64,000 nucleotides of DNA, taken from Odontocerum albicorne (lineage: Eukaryota > Arthropoda > Insecta > Trichoptera > Odontoceridae). Location: NCBI GenBank assembly GCA_949825065.1, contig OX463859.1, forward strand, positions 13,778,452-13,842,451, read 5' to 3'. Shown here in pieces: positions 22,498 to 32,260 of this stretch; within the stretch, counting starts at the first letter, position 1, and each line of letters opens with the position of its first letter. The notes beneath the pieces were generated by a model that was given only the letters and a program-made list of their open reading frames with translations, did no database searches and was not told the origin of the DNA. The position numbers and the translations under genes are program-made.

Positions 22498-22611
22498 TAC
22501 TTGTAAATAATTATACTCACCTAGTTATTAAAAAAGTGGTATAAAAATACTTTAATGCAAAATATCTCTTTGTATCCATCATTTTCAGTAAAAATCTAAA
22601 CGGATTACATA

Positions 22612-22868
22612 CGAGTATATACCATCACGCCGTTTCCCTGCCGTAGTAGGCAGAAAAGACAGGTCACTTAGCTTTCCTATCTTGACGCACATATTTCTGA
22701 TCTGCCATATCCATAAATCTTCTCATACGGCTCTCTCGATTTCTTTTCCACTCATATTTGCAAGATATACCTATTGTTTTGTAAGTCTTTCTTCACTCCT
22801 TCATTGCACATGTCCAAATCATCTCAGAGGGCTCTTCTTCATCTTACTTAACACATCAGATTCAAGTT
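22612..22868 (-). pseudogene. LINE 3' coding end and tail
   Basis: The minus-strand frame reads CKYEWKRNRESRMRRFMDMA, DQKYVRQDRKAK, then FSAYYGRETA, matching the 'CMxxFMxVxxAKxVCxDRxxWRxxxSAYPxGxxA' end. It is followed by the GGCGTGATGGTATATACTCG tail. A stop replaces the expected W after the DRxx block. Confidence 0.85.
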
Positions 22869-22984
22869 CATAGGTATGTTTATATAAAATGAAATCTGTC
22901 GAAATGATATAAAAATATCCATTTAAATGTCCCCGCGCTATAGCTTAGTTTTTGTATACATACTATATACAAAAAACATACACA

Positions 22985-23087
22985 ATATTTTTGTTTGTAA
23001 GTAAGTTTAATATGTCAATTTATTGTTTGTTGGTAAGTTTAATATGTCAATTTACTGTTTGTAGGTAAGTTTAATATGTCAATTTAT
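22985..23087. repeat. 33-bp tandem repeat, 3 copies
   Basis: Three copies of a unit containing GGTAAGTTTAATATGTCAAT plus TTATTGTTTGT at a 33-bp period. It abuts the SINE copy at 23088. Confidence 0.9.
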
Positions 23088-23205
23088 TTAAGAATGATTT
23101 TAGTTTGGTTTTCATTTCAAGTCCTCATAAAATGTTATGGTTAGTTGGAAGATATTAATTTATGGCAATTAATCCAACAAAATGTACTGTTAACAACAAA
23201 AGTGC
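23088..23205 (+). mobile_element. SINE family A, headless copy
   Basis: Body TTTTAGTTTGGTTTTCATTT and tail TTAGTTGGAAGATATTAATT, then TGTACTGTTAACAACAAAAG. The tRNA head is missing. Confidence 0.75.
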
Positions 23206-23819
23206 TGCGAAACATTCTGTTTACAAAACAATTAGTGAAACAAGAATGTGATTTTTAAAGACATAAAAAAAATTAAAAAAGCACTATCGAATCTCGTATT
23301 TTTCTCGTTTCGTGTGTATAATTTGGCAAATAATTGAGATTGTAAATTCACATAAAACGGATCTCACGCATTGCAAACCACGATTATATCATTATATTTA
23401 ATTTAGCACACTTTACTCGTTGAAATGGGAAGAAAAAAATAACAAAAACGATAAAAAAAAGTGAAATGTTAAACATACAAGATTTTGATAAAAGATCTAA
23501 ATCGTGCAATGATGGTTTAAGATACATTCATACAAGATTTGAGTATACTCGCTAATGTTCGCCATTACGTGTTGAGTAAGCTTCATATCAAAATTAAAAG
23601 AGTTTTTATATTCAATTTACTTTGTAAGTTCAAAAAGATATCATCGATTCCAGAAACATGACTCACGGAATATATACGAGTATATAACAAAGGTATACTC
23701 CTATATTCAAATGTTTCATGCTAAAACCAATGATTTACGAGATTTTGTATTGAATGTAACATATTTTGGATGTTATTTATTACATTAAAGAAATTTGATA
23801 TGTTGTGTTAAGAACATTA
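23206..23819. other. A+T-rich intronic DNA, nothing recognised
   Basis: No repeat or ORF of note. Confidence 0.45.
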
Positions 23820-23993
23820 CGACTACCATGGTCTAGTTGGTAAGATGCTTTTGCTTTGAGCTGGATATTGTGGGTTCGATTCCCGCTGGAACTAAGATTA
23901 AATAAAATGAAAAAAAAAAAGGTTTTCAGTCTGGTTTTCACTTAAGGTCCCATAAACATCCTTGTAAATGTACTGTATACAAAAAAGTTATAC
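23820..23993 (+). mobile_element. SINE family A with internally deleted tail
   Basis: The head is well preserved: TGGTCTAGTTGGTAAGATGC A box and GTGGGTTCGATTCCCGCTGG B box. The body TTTTCAGTCTGGTTTTCACTT follows. The tail jumps from AAACATCCTTG to TGTACTGTATACAAAAAAG, so the GGAAGAGATTGCC module is deleted. Confidence 0.88.
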
Positions 23994-24251
23994 ACGATTC
24001 GCTCGGGCGCTGTTATAGCTGCTAGACGTGATTTGTTTAGTAATAATGGGTTCGAGTGCCGAGTTGAAGCGTCCTTGAGGTGCATTTGCTTTCTAAGTGG
24101 TGATACATACATTATTCTTTGAATGAATGAAGCAAAATCAAAACTGGAAACTGAGTTATATCTAAAAAATAAACTTTAAAATTAACGAGACAACCACTTA
24201 TTATTAGCAGTGATAAAAGATCGCGATGGTTAGTATAGATAAGTATAGTTA

Positions 24252-24325
24252 ACACGGTCAACAAAGATTATTATTATGTTATTTTTTCGGTTATTTTCAC
24301 GGTCAACAAAGATTATTATTAGTTT
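24252..24325. repeat. Direct duplication of about 49 bp
   Basis: CACGGTCAACAAAGATTATT occurs at 24254 and again at 24299, the second copy running straight into the SINE at 24325. Confidence 0.75.
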
Positions 24326-24492
24326 ATTGCCATGTTGCAATTTCTTCCAACCAACCAGAAATATGTTTTATAGGCCCTACGTGTTAACCAGACTGGAATA
24401 CTATTTAAAAAAATCTGGGTTCCAGCGGGGATCGAACCCGCAACCTCCGGATCGGCAGACAAGTGTCTTACCACCAGGCCACAGAGGTCGTC
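24325..24492 (-). mobile_element. SINE family A, one of the best-preserved heads
   Basis: Complement: GACCTCTGTGGCCTGGTGGT, AAGACACTTGTCTGCCGATC, CGGAGGTTGCGGGTTCGATC, CCCGCTGGAACCCAGA, then the CCAGTCTGGTTAACACGTAG body and GGTTGGTTGGAAGAAATTGC tail. A and B boxes are both intact. The terminal TGTATACAACG module is missing. Confidence 0.9.
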
Positions 24493-25039
24493 ATTATTGT
24501 TCTAGTTCAATAAATATCACTTGACTGACAGAGTCTTTTAGATAACATAACGTGCAGTAAGATCTAAGGAGGCTGAGAGTTGAGGGAGATTGAGAGGAGA
24601 CAGCGAGTGACCGATTGGTTCGGAGAAAAATCGTCCGGGAGTTTAAGCTTTACATGAGTATGGTCATCTGATGTAGGTATATATTATAAAAAACAGATCT
24701 CGAATAACATAATTGTGAGATAATTATTGATAAGTGCTCATTAAAAAGTTTGTTCTAAAACATGTTTTTTCCGAGTTATTTTGAAAATAATTAACAAAAT
24801 GTTTATTAAAGATATTTGTAATAAGATACATGGTTGGGATATACGAGTATGTGTGATAAATAATTCGTTTGGTAATACAAATATTTACGCGGGCTAGACG
24901 TGTGCGAGTGTTGTTGCCTCTTCACGATCGGAAGTGTACTGCTTACACGTGCAATTATGAACAACAAGTTATGTGCCTACTACAGTGGTTCTAAACACTA
25001 ACTCTCGATTAATGGTGGCGAAGACAATACTGATATACT
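24493..25039. other. Intronic DNA, left flank of a nested transposon block
   Basis: A GC-richer stretch 24885-25000 is unassigned. CAGTGGTTCTAAACA at 24983-24997 is a possible hAT-like terminus (see findings). Confidence 0.35.
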
Positions 25040-25265
25040 TTTAGGTAGGTAGTATTTTCTCAGATGATGGAAGAATTACATTGGATATTGAACTGCGCAT
25101 ATCAATAGTAAACAATAATAATTAAATACCATATTCGATGTACATTACTAAAACGTGGACGTGAAAATACTCGTATAATCAAAAGAGCTGAATGAAGCTG
25201 CAAAAATGTGTGTACTTAGCAGAATACACGGAGTGATAATATATGACAGAATGTGAAATTAAGTT

Positions 25266-25845
25266 ATTTATATGGGTGTTTTTTGGGTATGATAGGATTT
25301 GTTTTTGAAATAAAACACGTGTAAATGATTTAAATGGCCGTGTATTTGAATTCAATTGATAGGTTGTTTAATGAAAATTATTGTTTGAAGATAATTTCAT
25401 TCATATGTTGACCGTGGCTGGCTAATGGCTTATGTACCTTAACCGACCATAATATGGGTTTCCCATTAAGAACGATAGAACTTTAAAATAAAATAAAACT
25501 AATAAACAAAATACACCAAAAATGGATCCGAAGGTTTAATTTGAAAGAATATTTTATGCCATTTATGATTTAAACAAGATATCGTTCAAATTGCTTCCAC
25601 AGATTCTTTTGCACTGACCATTTCGATCACGCCAATTTTCGATGACTCGGTGGAGCATTTCCGGCTGTATGGCGCCAATAACACAACAAATGTTGACTTC
25701 AAGTTCATCAAAAGTCATGGGTTTGTTGGTGTAAACCTGTGATTTAACATAACCTCAAAGAAAATAATCTAGAGGCGTTAAATCGCATGATCTTGGCGCC
25801 CAATTCAAAATCCTATCACACCCAAAAAAACGACGTTTATACTAT
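25266..25845 (-). mobile_element. Internally deleted mariner-like element inserted in a LINE
   Basis: Inverted repeats of about 24 bp lie at 25278-25301 (ttttttgggtatgatagga) and 25806-25834 (complement tttttttgggtgtgatagga). Between them, on the minus strand, is only the last third of a Tc1/mariner (IS630-type) transposase. The 5' two-thirds of the gene is absent, with the right inverted repeat joined directly to the PRSCDLTPLDYF region. TA-type junctions flank both sides, but exact ends are uncertain by a few bases. Confidence 0.75.
25556..25803 (-). pseudogene. Tc1/mariner transposase C-terminal fragment
   Basis: The minus strand reads APRSCDLTPLDYFL, a TGA stop in place of the expected W, then GYVKSQVYTNKPMTFDELEV, NICCVIGAIQPEMLHRVIEN and WRDRNGQCKRICGSNLNDIL. 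The PRSCDLTPLDYFLWG motif holds the third catalytic acidic residue of the DDE/D transposase; here the D survives. One in-frame stop and the missing N-terminus make it inactive. Confidence 0.92.
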
Positions 25846-26296
25846 GTGAATTAAAGCTGATGTGTTGAAAATGATAAAAACGAGTACCTATTCAAAAATG
25901 GTTTGGGTATATGGAACAAATAATTAAAGAAAGACTAACAAAGCAAATATACTAAATAATTATAGAGGAAGACCAAGAAGAGCATGTTTGAATGACAATT
26001 TGAAAGAAGTAAAATAAAATGTATTATTTGTATTAGAAGGGGTAGGTATGGATACGGAAGATATGAAATATGTGTGTCGAAATAGAAAATTCTGGCGCTA
26101 TAGAATCTCTGCTTACCCCAGTAGGAAAATGGCGTGGTTTTATATATGTGTAAGACAATACTGGGTGTTGTGACATTTTCCAATATATTAACTTGTACAC
26201 CGCGTTAAAAATCAAATTCCACGAATCCTGTGCGCGGCACAATTTCGGCGTTTTTTAATTTCTAAGTTTAAACGCGTATTTTGTTTAGAACCACTG

Positions 26297-27073
26297 ATAT
26301 TTGATTACACCACCAAGTAAACTTGACATTCAAGTAATTTTCTGATAATAAATAATAGTCATTACTCTTAAGGAGACTCATTAAATAAAGGAGATAAACT
26401 AAACATTACGTAAAATACACAAAGGAATGCTACAGATCAGATCACAGGCGTTTGTGCTTCCCGCGACGAACACGTTAAATTTGTTCTTTAATTTTTCAAT
26501 ATATGAGTAACTGAATCACTCGTTCGGCAAGTTGATGAGTACCATAGGAAAAAATTAAGTAAAAATCTCCTGAATTTGTCTTTTATCTAAATTATTCAAT
26601 AAATAAAAGGTTGTACCAACTCGAAAACTATGCTAAAACGTACTAAAAGTTTCAATCAATACAAATAAGTCGATGTACCCGATTATGATCTAACGTGGTG
26701 TTAATTATAATTAATAATTACAAAGCATAAAGAATGATTAGTGGCTGTCGAGAGGTTAATTAATTCAAGGTATTTTGATTAATATTTATTAATTAACCTA
26801 CATTATTCATGTAGGAGGAAGTGTAGGTTTGTAGAAATTTAATTAATATGGACGTTTTATGCAAATTAACGTATAAACAACTCAATAGTATTTGATTTTT
26901 TTTAATGCACAGTGTTGCAACGTATTGATTTTTGTTATTGCCATTAAAGCGGCTGAAATCTACTTGTCATGGTTTTTATGAGATGTTGATATCAAATTAT
27001 TATAGGTAACATTTGTGTATTGAAACGTTTGAATATCAAGATGTCTATTATACCCACATACATGTTTTTTTAA
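26297..27073. promoter_or_regulatory. Non-repetitive intronic stretch with clustered TAATTA sites
   Basis: Within 26695-26850 there are several homeodomain-type cores: TTAATTATAATTAATAATTA, GGTTAATTAATTC, GATTAATATTTATTAATTAA, ATTTAATTAATATGG. Nothing here matches the repeat families. The site density may simply reflect base composition. Confidence 0.22.
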
Positions 27074-27165
27074 CGATGCCCTCCATACCCTAATTGGTAA
27101 GACGCTTGACTTCCATTCGGGGATTTAGCGTTCGATTCCCAATGGTTCGTAAAAAATATCTTTTA
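27074..27165 (+). mobile_element. SINE family A, head fragment
   Basis: CCTCCATACCCTAATTGGTA (A box) and AGCGTTCGATTCCCAATGG (B box), ending in an A-run; no body or tail. Confidence 0.78.
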
Positions 27166-27474
27166 AAATATGTCCTCATATAAAAATAGTCTCCCGTACT
27201 GAATACGTGTTCGAATGTATTGAATCTTCATGGGCGGTAGTGTTGTTACCAAGACGTGCAAATACGGATCGTGAGTGCCGGTTCTAAGCTCGAAGGTTGG
27301 ATTACTGAAGTCGAAAACAATGTTGTCCCTCGGTCACGCTCTTCAATGTATTTTAAACTTTTCATTGATAAATAAAACATGTTTTTAACATTGATTTACA
27401 AATCAAATTCATAAACAACTATACAAATTATTTAACACTTAGTTAAAAAAAATCCCGTCAACTTAAATATAAAA

Positions 27475-28000
27475 TTATGAAAAAATATTTAACTACAACG
27501 TTTGGTTGCTACTTATGTAGACTTATGTTAAAAATTATGTAAACTTAGATTAAAACATATGTTTGTGTGCTTCTCAATTTGTATTTTATATAAACTTGTA
27601 TTAAAAATATGTTTGAACGCTACAAACTGTTACATTTGGCTGCTACTTATGTAAACTTATATTAAAACTAATGTAAAATTTCACTGAAAAATATGTTGTA
27701 TGCAACTTAATATTTATTTTATTTTATTTAACACTTTTATTGCAATACAATACTTAATATGTATTTAATATAAACTAATATTAAAAAAACATGTTTGTAT
27801 GGTACAAACTATAACGTTTGGCTACTACTTATGTAAACTTATGTTGAAATTTATGTAAACTTATATTCAAAATATGTTTGTATGTTACTTAATGTATTTA
27901 ATATAAACTTATATGAAAAAATATGTTTGTATGTTATAAACTATAACGTTTAGTAATTATTTATGTAAACTTATGTTGAAAATTATGTCAACTTAATTAT
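27475..28000. repeat. About 135-bp satellite-like tandem repeat, 4 copies, one carrying a 47-bp insert
   Basis: The landmark ACGTTTGGCTGCTACTTATG occurs in variants at about 27497, 27631, 27813 and 27948. Spacings are 134, 182 and 135 bp. The longer interval holds an extra block at about 27715-27762 (TTATTTTATTTAACACTTTT plus ATTGCAATACAAT), identical in form to the terminal part of SINE family B (compare 13240-13270). Confidence 0.85.
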
Positions 28001-28044
28001 GTTATTTATATTTTTCATGAATTTTGTATAAATAAATAACTAGA

Positions 28045-28140
28045 TTTTTTTGCGATCATGTAATTTTGTTGTTTGGATGGTTGGAAGGAATTGCCACCTG
28101 GCTATAAGCTCATAAGATTGTTATATATTTAAGTGTTTAT
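28045..28140 (+). mobile_element. SINE family B, 3' part
   Basis: TTGCGATCATGTAATTTTGT, then TTGGATGGTTGGAAGGAATT, GCCACCTGGCTATAAGCTCA, ending TTGTTATAT. It lies just beyond the 135-bp satellite array. Confidence 0.72.
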
Positions 28141-28254
28141 AATGAAATTTAACTCATGCCCACGGCGCCGACAAATTTCTCCAAAAAGAAAATATTTTCA
28201 TGTTTTTTTTCAAGATATTAAAAAAAATATGCGTCGCCCATTTTAAAACTGGAG

Positions 28255-28625
28255 AGCGAATACATCGGCCGATTTATTAATCCCTATCTGTAGAGAAACC
28301 GTGTGATGGTGTGTGCCAGTATAATTATAAAATTTACACTCCCCCTTTTAATTGGTAACAAAAGAAGTAGAGGGGGGAATGACCTTTCCGCATTAAACGA
28401 CCAAGCACTGTTGTGCACGATGCAGGAGTCTGTTTAATCAAACACGCCCATAAAGCGGTAGCCTTTTGCAGAATTGAACTTGATAATTGTGGAGGGAGGG
28501 TGGGCGTTACCGTACATTAAAAGCAATAAGCTGCATAACCATCACCTATCTCTTTCGTTCTTGGTGCGTGTGAGGAAGACAGAACAAGGTTAATTTTAAT
28601 TGATTTGGTAAATAATTGGTTCTTC
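28255..28625. promoter_or_regulatory. Candidate intronic enhancer island 3
   Basis: About 370 bp of near-balanced composition, unlike its surroundings and matching none of the repeats. It includes GATTTATTAATCCC (a K50-type homeodomain site TAATCC), TTTAATTGGTAAC, CGCATTAAACGACC, GGGAGGGTGGGCGTTACC (possible GC/GT-box) and CATTAAAAGCAATAA. No frame is open through it. Confidence 0.35.
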
Positions 28626-29061
28626 CAGTGGCTCTCAACAATTTCTATACGGATTTTTTTACAAAAAAAGTTGACAACTGTAGCATTCAGTATATGTATA
28701 AATTACTTATTTATTATAATTTGATTAAATATTTTTAAAGTTTTTAAGAAATTTCAGTAAGTTTTAAAGTACTAATAATGAACCAAAAAGCCTTAATAAT
28801 ATATTTCTTATTCATATACTGACTTTGAGATTTGATCTACATTATTTAGAAATAAGAATTGTTATTTGTCTCTCTATCAGTGACCTGACGATTATTTATT
28901 CTAATAGGTATAGAGTTTATTCTTAATTTTTTTTTTCATTCCCATGTTCAACTTTTTTTCCAAAAATAAACGTATCAATACTTGTATGAGCCTCATTACA
29001 AAAAATTGAAAAGCAATTTGATTTTGTAAAGTATACATTTTTAAATAACCCTATATTAGAC

Positions 29062-29182
29062 AACAATTCAGTTTTCTAAGTTGATAAGACGTCTGTCTTA
29101 AAATCTGAATTATTATCGTTGGAATCCATTTAAAAAAAATGGTTCCAGTCTGATTTCCACTTAAGTTCTCAAAACGTTAAAG
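29062..29182 (+). mobile_element. Degenerate SINE family A head and body
   Basis: TTTTCTAAGTTGATAAGACG (A box), TTATCGTTGGAATCC near the B-box position, TGGTTCCAGTCTGATTTCCA and CTTAAG. No tail. Confidence 0.65.
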
Positions 29183-29274
29183 AAATCGTTTGATTTTTAT
29201 TGTGAATGTTAAAAAAATTTAAGATATACAGGTTATACGGTATATTTTCCTGAGAATACTTGTGTAAAGGAAAC

Positions 29275-29475
29275 CTTCGTGCCCTGGTTAGTAAGACACC
29301 TGCTTAGTGACTAGGAGGTCACAGTTTCGACTTCTGTTGGGATTCAGATTTGTTTACAAAGAGTTCCATTCCGGTTTTCACTTAAGACCTCAAACATATT
29401 TCTGGTTATTTGAAAGAGATTGCAACATGGTAATAATCCCACCAGGTTGTACTGTATACAAAAAAAGTGTAATAA
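29275..29475 (+). mobile_element. SINE family A, near full length
   Basis: GTGCCCTGGTTAGTAAGACA head, GTTTCGACTTCTGTTGGGAT B box and junction, CCGGTTTTCACTTAAGACCT body, CATATTTCTGGTTATTTGAA, TGCAACATGGTAATAATCCC and TGTACTGTATACAAAAAAAG end. Confidence 0.87.
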
Positions 29476-29521
29476 ATTCAAATGCATAAAATAAATAAAT
29501 GAACGCAATACGATAAAATAA

Positions 29522-29610
29522 GCATTGTAATATTATCTATGATATATCATATGCATGGAAAAATTTGCATTGTAATATTATCTATGATATATCATATCCA
29601 TGGAAAAAAT
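29522..29610. repeat. Direct duplication, period about 48 bp
   Basis: GCATTGTAATATTATCTATG plus ATATATCATAT.CATGGAAAAA occurs twice in succession with very few differences. Confidence 0.88.
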
Positions 29611-29724
29611 ACATTTTCTTTGTAAACAGATACCATCTTAGTGTAGTGTAGATTTTAACAAATATAATATTAAAAGCGTCTCATGAAAGTAATTTAAAAA
29701 CAATAAAGGCTGATATTTAAGTTT

Positions 29725-29965
29725 GATGTTTGGAGTGATTAATGTTCCTCACAATAATTTATTATAATCATTTATAATAATACGTAATTACCTCTGGTGT
29801 TTGTATACAATCACTTGTGCCTAATCGCTATTCTGAGCGAATCTGATAGTTTGCTGATCACTGGAGCAAAACGAGTAATTAGAACAAAGCCACAATCATT
29901 GGGATCTAATTAAAGCCTCAAAGTCACCTGTTTTAGGTTATTAATCTAATGTATATTATAGGAAT
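29725..29965. promoter_or_regulatory. Candidate intronic enhancer island 4
   Basis: A non-repetitive block dense in recognisable cores: GGAGTGATTAATG, ATACGTAATTACC, GAGTAATTAGAACAAAG (paired TAATTA and Sox-type ACAAAG), TCTAATTAAAGCC, GTCACCTG (E-box) and GGTTATTAATC, in about 240 bp. Confidence 0.38.
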
Positions 29966-30099
29966 GTGATTGACGAAGAGTTGAACAAACTGTAGCGATT
30001 GAAAAATGTCTGTTTTGAGATAAATGTATTGTATATTTACTAAAGAAAAGATAAAATATCAATGTTTTCTAAAAATCATCACAGTTAATAATACTTATG

Positions 30100-30558
30100 C
30101 AGTATAAAATCACCAATGTGCAGTATAGCAACACTAAAAGTAAAATAAACTCAAATAACAATCGACAACACAAGGATTGAGTAAGAGAAAACAAAACGTC
30201 CATGAAAGGCAACAAAATACGAAAAAGATTTAAATTACAAAAAAAATAAGACAAATGAAATAATCTGTCTCCCAGTCAAGGCCTAAAATTGAGAAAATGC
30301 TGGAGAAAGACCCTTCTGAACTCTATCTATATTGAAAATATCCACCAAGTCAGACTTGGAGTTATCCAATTGTTGCATTCTCATGATTGGTGAATTATTA
30401 TATATGTCGAACTGGAAAAAATTCTTTTTAAATTCATTAGTAATTTTGGAAGAAAAAATTAATAGATCCAATATCTAGCGAATGTAATATAGTATTTTTT
30501 TAACTTATTTAAATTCGATCATATTATATTACTTTTTTTAGATAATTATGAAACCATA
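30100..30558. other. Unassigned intronic DNA, weakly repeated at 35440-35700
   Basis: CAATCGACAACACAAGGATT plus GAGTA here resembles CAATCAACAACACAAGACTT plus GAGTA at about 35482, with looser similarity in the following 200 bp. Minus-strand frames (30069-30254; 30283-30471) have no recognised homology. Confidence 0.35.
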
Positions 30559-30840
30559 TTAATTGTTAATATCAAAATTTGGACCAAATATTCTACCTTG
30601 AGATACTCCAAAACATTTAACAATGTAATAAAGAGGAGCTGCATTGTCACGATTGGTGAACTTCAATGTGCAACTGTTGTGAGTAAATTGATTTGATCTC
30701 GTTATATAATATTTAAAATAAAACTGATTTTCTGAATGTAATAAATTGGGGAAAAGTACACATATTGTCACAATTGTATTTATATCATTAACGGTTGTAC
30801 AATTGTATTTATATGAAAAAATGCAATGCCTCTCCAATCA
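30559..30840 (-). pseudogene. Non-LTR reverse-transcriptase fragment (GVxQGxxxGP motif)
   Basis: The minus frame includes FYFKYYITRSNQFTHNSCTL, then IVKCFGVSQGRIFGPNFDIN. This fits the 'YLxNRxQxV ... xxGVPQGSILGPLLFxxYIND' core of Jockey/CR1-type LINE reverse transcriptases, with several substitutions. Only this short palm-fingers segment is present. Confidence 0.75.
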
Positions 30841-30939
30841 CAGCCTTTCACTGTGCTGAAGCAGAGAAGCAGTCATTTGATTTTTTTCAATTGACTCTTA
30901 CTTTTTTTCATAAAGGAACAACGAAGAGCTCTAAACTAT

Positions 30940-31020
30940 AAAAAAGGCGAAGTAAGCATATCAAAAGTTATAAAAATTGGTAGACTACGCTGGATTGGCC
31001 ACTAATACACATGATTGGTT
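30940..31020 (+). pseudogene. Short LINE reverse-transcriptase shard
   Basis: AAAATTGGTAGACTACGCTG plus GATTGGCCACTAATACACATG reads IKIGRLRWIGH, a LINE RT motif ('RLRWxGHVxRM'), then breaks. It is probably the same family as 58870-59125. Confidence 0.6.
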
Positions 31021-31875
31021 TGTATGGCTTAAAACGACAATGATAACGCTACGCTATTGAGGTGATATTGATTTATTACGAAACGATGTTTTACAAGTAT
31101 TTTTTTTAGTAATACTAAAGTTTAAGGAATATAATAACTTATAGAAAGTGCATATCTACTGATTTTAATGTGAATAATTTAAGATCAAAATCAAACATAT
31201 TAAGTTGTGTAGGTTTAATTCGTGATCAAACTCAGCTTTCACCTTGATCAAAACATGAACATTAACTTTGTTAAATGGTCAAATAATAGTCAGTTTTCAT
31301 TTGATTATAATCTCTACAAGAGACTCAAATAGTACATATTCAATTGATACATGAATCTAATTTATCAATTTATTCGTGATTATCTCAGTCCACTGCTGTG
31401 GATGTGTGACAGACATATGATTGTTCAAGTTGAAAGCATAATAGCGTATTTATTAAGCAATAAACCATAAAAAGTTGACGTATAAACATAATTTATTTAA
31501 ATAAATCGTGTCATTGATTTAATAATATCTGGCTACTCAGTATAGGGTAATTGAAATGTTATGTTTGAATAATTTTTATAAAAAAACTTGTAATGTTTGC
31601 AAACTAGTTAAAAACAGGTTCGAATTGGAGGAAATAAATAATAACTATTTGATATCTGTAAATTAATATTTTTAAAATAACACAATCCAAATCTACACTA
31701 TAATGTACTTTTTATGAAAAATTTCTATGATTTCTTGATAGTAAAATTTTAGTTCAAATACTTTTTTCGTCAATTTCAGTAATACCTACTTATATTTTAA
31801 TTTAATCCTTTAATATTCACGTGAACCTTACATTTCAAATACGAGTTAATTTATCTCATGAACAGGAAAAATAGC
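31021..31875. other. A+T-rich intronic DNA, nothing recognised
   Basis: No repeat family member or ORF was recognised. Confidence 0.45.
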
Positions 31876-32260
31876 CTATTGATGGATCAATAGTAATTTT
31901 TTCTTCATGGATGGAAAAAAAAACATCAGGCTATTAATCTATAAACAAAAAAAAAACACCAAGCTATTGATCCATGAACAAGAAAAAAATTATCAGGCTA
32001 TTAATCCATGAACAAGAAAAACGAAACAGACTGTTGATCCATGATCAATAAGAATAATCGGGCAATTCATCCTTTAACTAGAAAAAAATATCAAGCTATT
32101 GATCCATGATCAAGAAAAACAATCAGGCTATTGATTCACGAACAAAAAAGTTATCAGCCTGCTATTTTTTTGTTTATGGATTTAAAACAATTAATCATGA
32201 ACTAAAAAAATTAACTATCAATCCATGAAGAAGAAAATAGAAACGATTCGGCTCTTGATA
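31876..32260. repeat. Degenerate minisatellite, about 40-45 bp unit, 8-9 copies
   Basis: Successive copies of a unit like ATCAGGCTATTGATCCATGA followed by ACAAGAAAAAAAT run through the interval with indels of the A-run; one inverted-looking piece is near 32150. Confidence 0.9.

Larger units (their letters stand above)
25040..26155 (+). pseudogene. LINE reverse-transcriptase C-terminus interrupted by a mariner-like element
   Basis: The left part (25040-25265) reads in frame pieces ISDDGRITLDIELRIS, then KTWT and CVLSRIHGVIIYDRM. After the insert, 25846-26155 resumes with CELKADVLKMIK, WFGYMEQIIKERLTKQIY, YRGRPRRACLNDNLKEV, MKYVCRNRKFWR, then SAYPSRKMA and the GGCGTGGTTTTATATATG tail. The order matches one LINE 3' end. 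The continuity across the insert shows the mariner-like element landed inside an existing LINE. The LINE also has frameshifts and stops of its own. Confidence 0.85.
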
